Source of the DNA: Stentor coeruleus
Lineage: Eukaryota; Ciliophora; Heterotrichea; Heterotrichida; Stentoridae
Assembly: GCA_001970955.1 (NCBI GenBank)
Contig: MPUH01000923.1
Coordinates: forward strand, 1-29,261
Direction: 5' to 3'
Length of the DNA stretch: 29,261 bases
The notes below the pieces were generated by a model. It was not told the DNA's origin. It saw nothing but the letters and a program-made list of their open reading frames with translations, and ran no database searches. Of the stretch, positions 26,161 through 29,261 are shown one piece after another (the stretch's first letter is position 1; every line of letters starts with the position of its first letter). Both the position numbers and the translations under genes were made by a program.

Positions 26161-28515
26161 TTATTTAGGATAATGATTAACCAATCCTTGAAATTTCGTG
26201 ATGAGTTTATTTTCTTGCTCAATCCTTTTTTTGGATTTCTGTATTTCTTTAATCCTTTTTATATAACTTTCATTCTTTTTCCCATCAGCTGGAATAAAAC
26301 TACTTTGCGTTTCATCTTTAGTGGCTTTTGTAATATAATCAGCTATAGTAAATGCTAGATTATCCAATAATTTCACTTTGTTATTATCTTTTGTTTTCTT
26401 CTCACTTTTGACACTTTGCCCAGCTTCAGTATATCTAATAGTTTCATCTTTATTAGCCCAGCTACTACTTTTTATTGATAATTGGTCAAAATTACTATAA
26501 TCTTCATCAGCTCCAGTATAATAAAGTTTAAGTTTACTTGGCCTGACAACAGATTTATAAAATTTAGTTGAACTTCTTCCACTAGGCATTTCAATCTTGT
26601 CTTCTTCAGCGAAAATTGACATTTTACGCTCTGGGCTTTCTGGTTCAGGTGGGGTGTTTTCAAAACTCTTTGTCCCACATCGTGAGACATGTAAAAAAAA
26701 TCCTTTTTCTTCAATTTTTTTAGGTTTATCAAAAGACTCGGTGGTAATTTTGGATTTGTCTTCAGATTGTTCAGACTTTTCGGATTTTTCTTCAACTTGG
26801 GAATCGGTAGATCTTGCTTTTTCTATACGTTTTTTTAATGCTTCACTAAGATTTGCTGATATGTATCTATTATCTTTTTTTTTAGTTTTTTGCCGAAGTA
26901 AATCTAGTTCTGTAATACCGAGGATTCGGAGAAGACTTTTTCTAATTTCCTCGTAAGAATATCTATTTATATGTTACTTTTGTGTTCTTTTAGTTTGATG
27001 GTTGAATTTTTCTATAGCATGAACAGTTTTAGCCCCTTCTTCTTCAGTTATGTCTGAATTAGGGCATTTTACTCCTGATAATAAAAGAGCACGTTGGTAG
27101 GAAAGAAGCTTGAAACCTGAAGACATTTCTTTATCAGCGAATTTTTCGTCTGAAAGTCTTTGTGACAAATTAAACAAAGCTCCTTTCAGCATGCTCTTTG
27201 CAAAAATCTGTTGGAATTCATCAAATATTAAATTAGCCTTAGCACCAATTTGTGAAAAAATCAAAGTTTTAGACTCATTCTGGTCTTTAGCAAGACCAAT
27301 AGCTAAAAAGTATTCAATCACATCATCAATAGGTACTTGATTTATACCCCTAATATCTAACTCTTTCCACCATGCTGTTATAATCTCAAGATGTTCATTA
27401 ATAGTAATAAGATTTTCCTCGTTATTCTTTACAAACTTAACCCCTGTATTACCCAACGAGTTTTTTTCAGTATTTTTCTTATAAATTGACGATGACGTAT
27501 CAATTTTCGCAATACTTTCCACATTTTTCCTAGCTTTTCCTTCTCTCGCACTAACACAATGTTCATTTAATTGCTTAAGTATCTTATCAGTCTTTGAATC
27601 ATTTTTAAATAATTCAGTAAAATCCTTACAAGTAATTCTTAAAGTTGTCAGATCTTTACATTTGTATATAAGACATAATGTTCTACGTATAACTAATGGA
27701 TCTGTAGCTATTCCAAGATAAACAAGTGATTCAAGAAGCTTTTCACCTTTAAGTTTACCACAGCGGGATGTGTCTAATTCATTAAAAAATTCAACAACGA
27801 AATTATAAAGTGACAATGATTTCTTAGCTGCTCTGTGTGTTTTTTCTAGCCAAGCATTAGTTTCGCTTTGATGGATTTTTTCTTTAGCGTATTCGAGGTT
27901 GATTGGATGATATGATGGATTTCTTTCAGGTTCTTTTTCTGTTACTTGTTTTACTTGTTTGTTTCCCATTAGGTTTATGGCGAATTCTTGGAAGATGTGG
28001 TTGTTTAAGGATGAGTTGTAGTTTCTTCCTTTACCATCTTCGTAAGTTTTTTGTTTTTTCATAGTGCGGATGAGATAATGATTGTTTTTCATTCTGAATA
28101 GATGTTACTGGAGTTCATGTCTTATGTTTGCTTCAAAAAGGTTAAAATGAGTGGAGTTTTCGGATTTTGTTGAACCTTCGTTTTTGGATATAGAAACTGG
28201 CTCGATTTTATCATTTTGTGATAATTTTCGACGAGTTGTTTTTGATGAAGATGCAGTTTGTGTACGACGACGGGATTGGGAATTCATTATTTCTTGTGTA
28301 TCTTTTATTCGTGAAGTAAAACAATAACCTCCTGTGCTCGTTGCTGTATTTAAATTACTCAATGAAGAATTTAGATTAAGAGATAAACTGTTAGCACTTT
28401 TCTTTCCAATTGAAGTAAATGTTCTTTGTGGTTGGATAGTTAAAGTTTCTATAGAAGCTTCTTTAGGTAATCGAAGTTGAGGGATGAAATTTAGTAGTGA
28501 CCCTAGAGTAGTCAT
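26161..28515 (-). CDS. EF-hand-like protein, 774 aa, with two 15-nt introns
   Basis: Three open stretches join into one gene: exons 28515-28109, 28093-26978 and 26962-26161, total 2325 bases and stop TAA. At each break the reading frame ends in TAA inside a 15-nt GT...AG segment; removal keeps the frame. Exon 1 encodes a Ser/Thr-rich basic region. Exon 2 carries two diverged EF-hand-like units: FNELDTSRCGKLKGEKLLE (about 239-257) and WKELDIRGINQVPIDDVIEY (about 378-397). Both keep the helix-loop-helix pattern but lack most calcium ligands. Exon 3 is acidic and Lys/Glu-rich, with a helical end. I do not recognise a named family; a structural axonemal or cortical role would be a guess. Confidence 0.85.
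26963..26977 (-). other. 15-nt spliceosomal intron
   Basis: On the sense strand it reads GTAACATATAAATAG. It holds the TAA that would end the preceding frame. Splicing joins TQK to YSYEE and opens 267 further codons. It shares the 5' end GTAACAT with the other intron of this gene. Confidence 0.9.
28094..28108 (-). other. 15-nt spliceosomal intron
   Basis: On the sense strand it reads GTAACATCTATTCAG. It holds a TAA that would end exon 1. Splicing joins HELQ to MKNNHY in frame. The ATG just after it is therefore probably an internal Met rather than a start. Confidence 0.88.
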
Positions 28516-29261
28516 TTTATATTTTAAGCCAAAATATATTTACTAATATTATTATTTATTAGTAATTATCAAGATGAAAATGAAATTACTTAGTTTAATT
28601 AGGATTCATAATAGCTTATCTCTTTTTATAGCAAGTTTTTCAGCTAGACTTCTTTTTATGTTTTAGTTTTTTATTATTTAAATGAAGTATTATTTGTTTT
28701 TAAAACGAAAATATGAAAATAGCATTTAAAACTACTTTTAATTCATATTGATAATAAAATTGATTATTTTGTTTTTTTTCCTTATCTTTGTTGTTTCAAA
28801 TAAATTTTTCTGCGTAGTCCTGCTCTTCAATTTTTAGATATTTAGTTTATTGCGTATTGTTTGAATTTTACCATAACATTTGTCATCTTCATGAAGACTT
28901 TCTTTAGCTAGAGAAATAAAGAGCTTTGCTGAATTATACGCAAAGAAAATGCAAGATGTTTGAATCAAATCTTTGATAGAAGTTCTTAATAAAGGGTATT
29001 TGACCATAGCACTTATTGAAGAATATAAAGCGCTTGCTAAATATACAAATGTCACTTAGGAGAAAGGTGTTAATTTCATAGAAAAATAGGGGTATTTTTA
29101 AGAGAATCATGTTAAATATGCATAAATTGTAATAAAAGACATATGTTTCTAAAATTCAGCTATAAATTATTAGCTGCACAATACTCTACATAAATTTAAA
29201 AAATAATCAAATGATTAAGTATAATAAGGTTGCTAATAAATTATCATACACCCAATTATCC
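28516..29261. other. Mostly non-coding right edge
   Basis: No recognised gene or repeat is seen apart from a doubtful short frame at 28834-29007. The sequence at 28540-28800 is almost pure A/T. Confidence 0.4.
28834..29007 (-). CDS. Doubtful small ORF, 57 aa
   Basis: From the ATG at 29007 the frame reads MVKYPLLRTSIKDLIQTSC...SLAKESLHEDDKCYGKI and stops at TAA. The frame is open a further 16 codons upstream to 29055, but only from a GTG. The periodic hydrophobic pattern looks protein-like. No 15- or 16-nt intron linking an upstream exon was found. It may be a small gene, a relic or chance. Confidence 0.3.
   Translation of the reverse strand: MVKYPLLRTSIKDLIQTSCIFFAYNSAKLFISLAKESLHEDDKCYGKIQTIRNKLNI

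Overview
The window looks like macronuclear DNA of a heterotrich ciliate, most like Stentor. It is AT-rich and very gene-dense: 18 protein genes cover about 74% of 29.3 kb, some only 18-50 bases apart, on both strands and without operons. Start codons sit in A/T-rich leaders with no bacterial ribosome-binding sites. Three introns of exactly 15 nt with GT...AG ends are visible, which is a hallmark of heterotrichs. Trp is read from TGG and no in-frame TGA is needed, so the standard code fits better than the TGA=Trp code of Blepharisma. The species call is inference.

Layout from left to right: unknown gene (519-1055, +); C2/coiled-coil gene (1110-2645, -) divergent from a sperm-tail PG-rich repeat gene (2664-3653, +); unknown gene with an assembly duplication (3693-4509, -); importin-alpha-like gene (4624-5649, +); short coiled-coil gene (5690-6169, +); second C2/coiled-coil gene (6198-7352, -); striatin (8069-9709, +); EF-hand gene with an assembly duplication (10526-12105, +); coiled-coil gene with a 15-nt intron (12539-13441, +); large coiled-coil gene with an assembly duplication (14318-17439, +); Ubl-ankyrin-PH-AGC kinase (17470-19578, -); two small unknown genes (19883-20470 and 20990-21292, -); acylated MORN protein (21342-22352, +); Rab GTPase (23173-23775, -); NEK-like kinase (24829-26040, +); and a 774-aa EF-hand-like gene with two 15-nt introns (26161-28515, -). 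No rRNA, tRNA, CRISPR array or mobile element was recognised.

The genes do not form one pathway. Many belong to families common in cilia, cortex and signalling (PG-rich repeats, EF-hands, C2/coiled-coil, MORN, NEK, AGC kinase, Rab, striatin), which suits a large ciliated cell.

Five single N bases are each flanked by near-identical direct repeats. These look like unmerged contig overlaps, and they split three genes artificially. The most unusual signal is compositional. Every long intergenic gap I counted runs from G-rich/C-poor on its left side to C-rich/G-poor on its right side of the + strand, whatever the orientation of the flanking genes.
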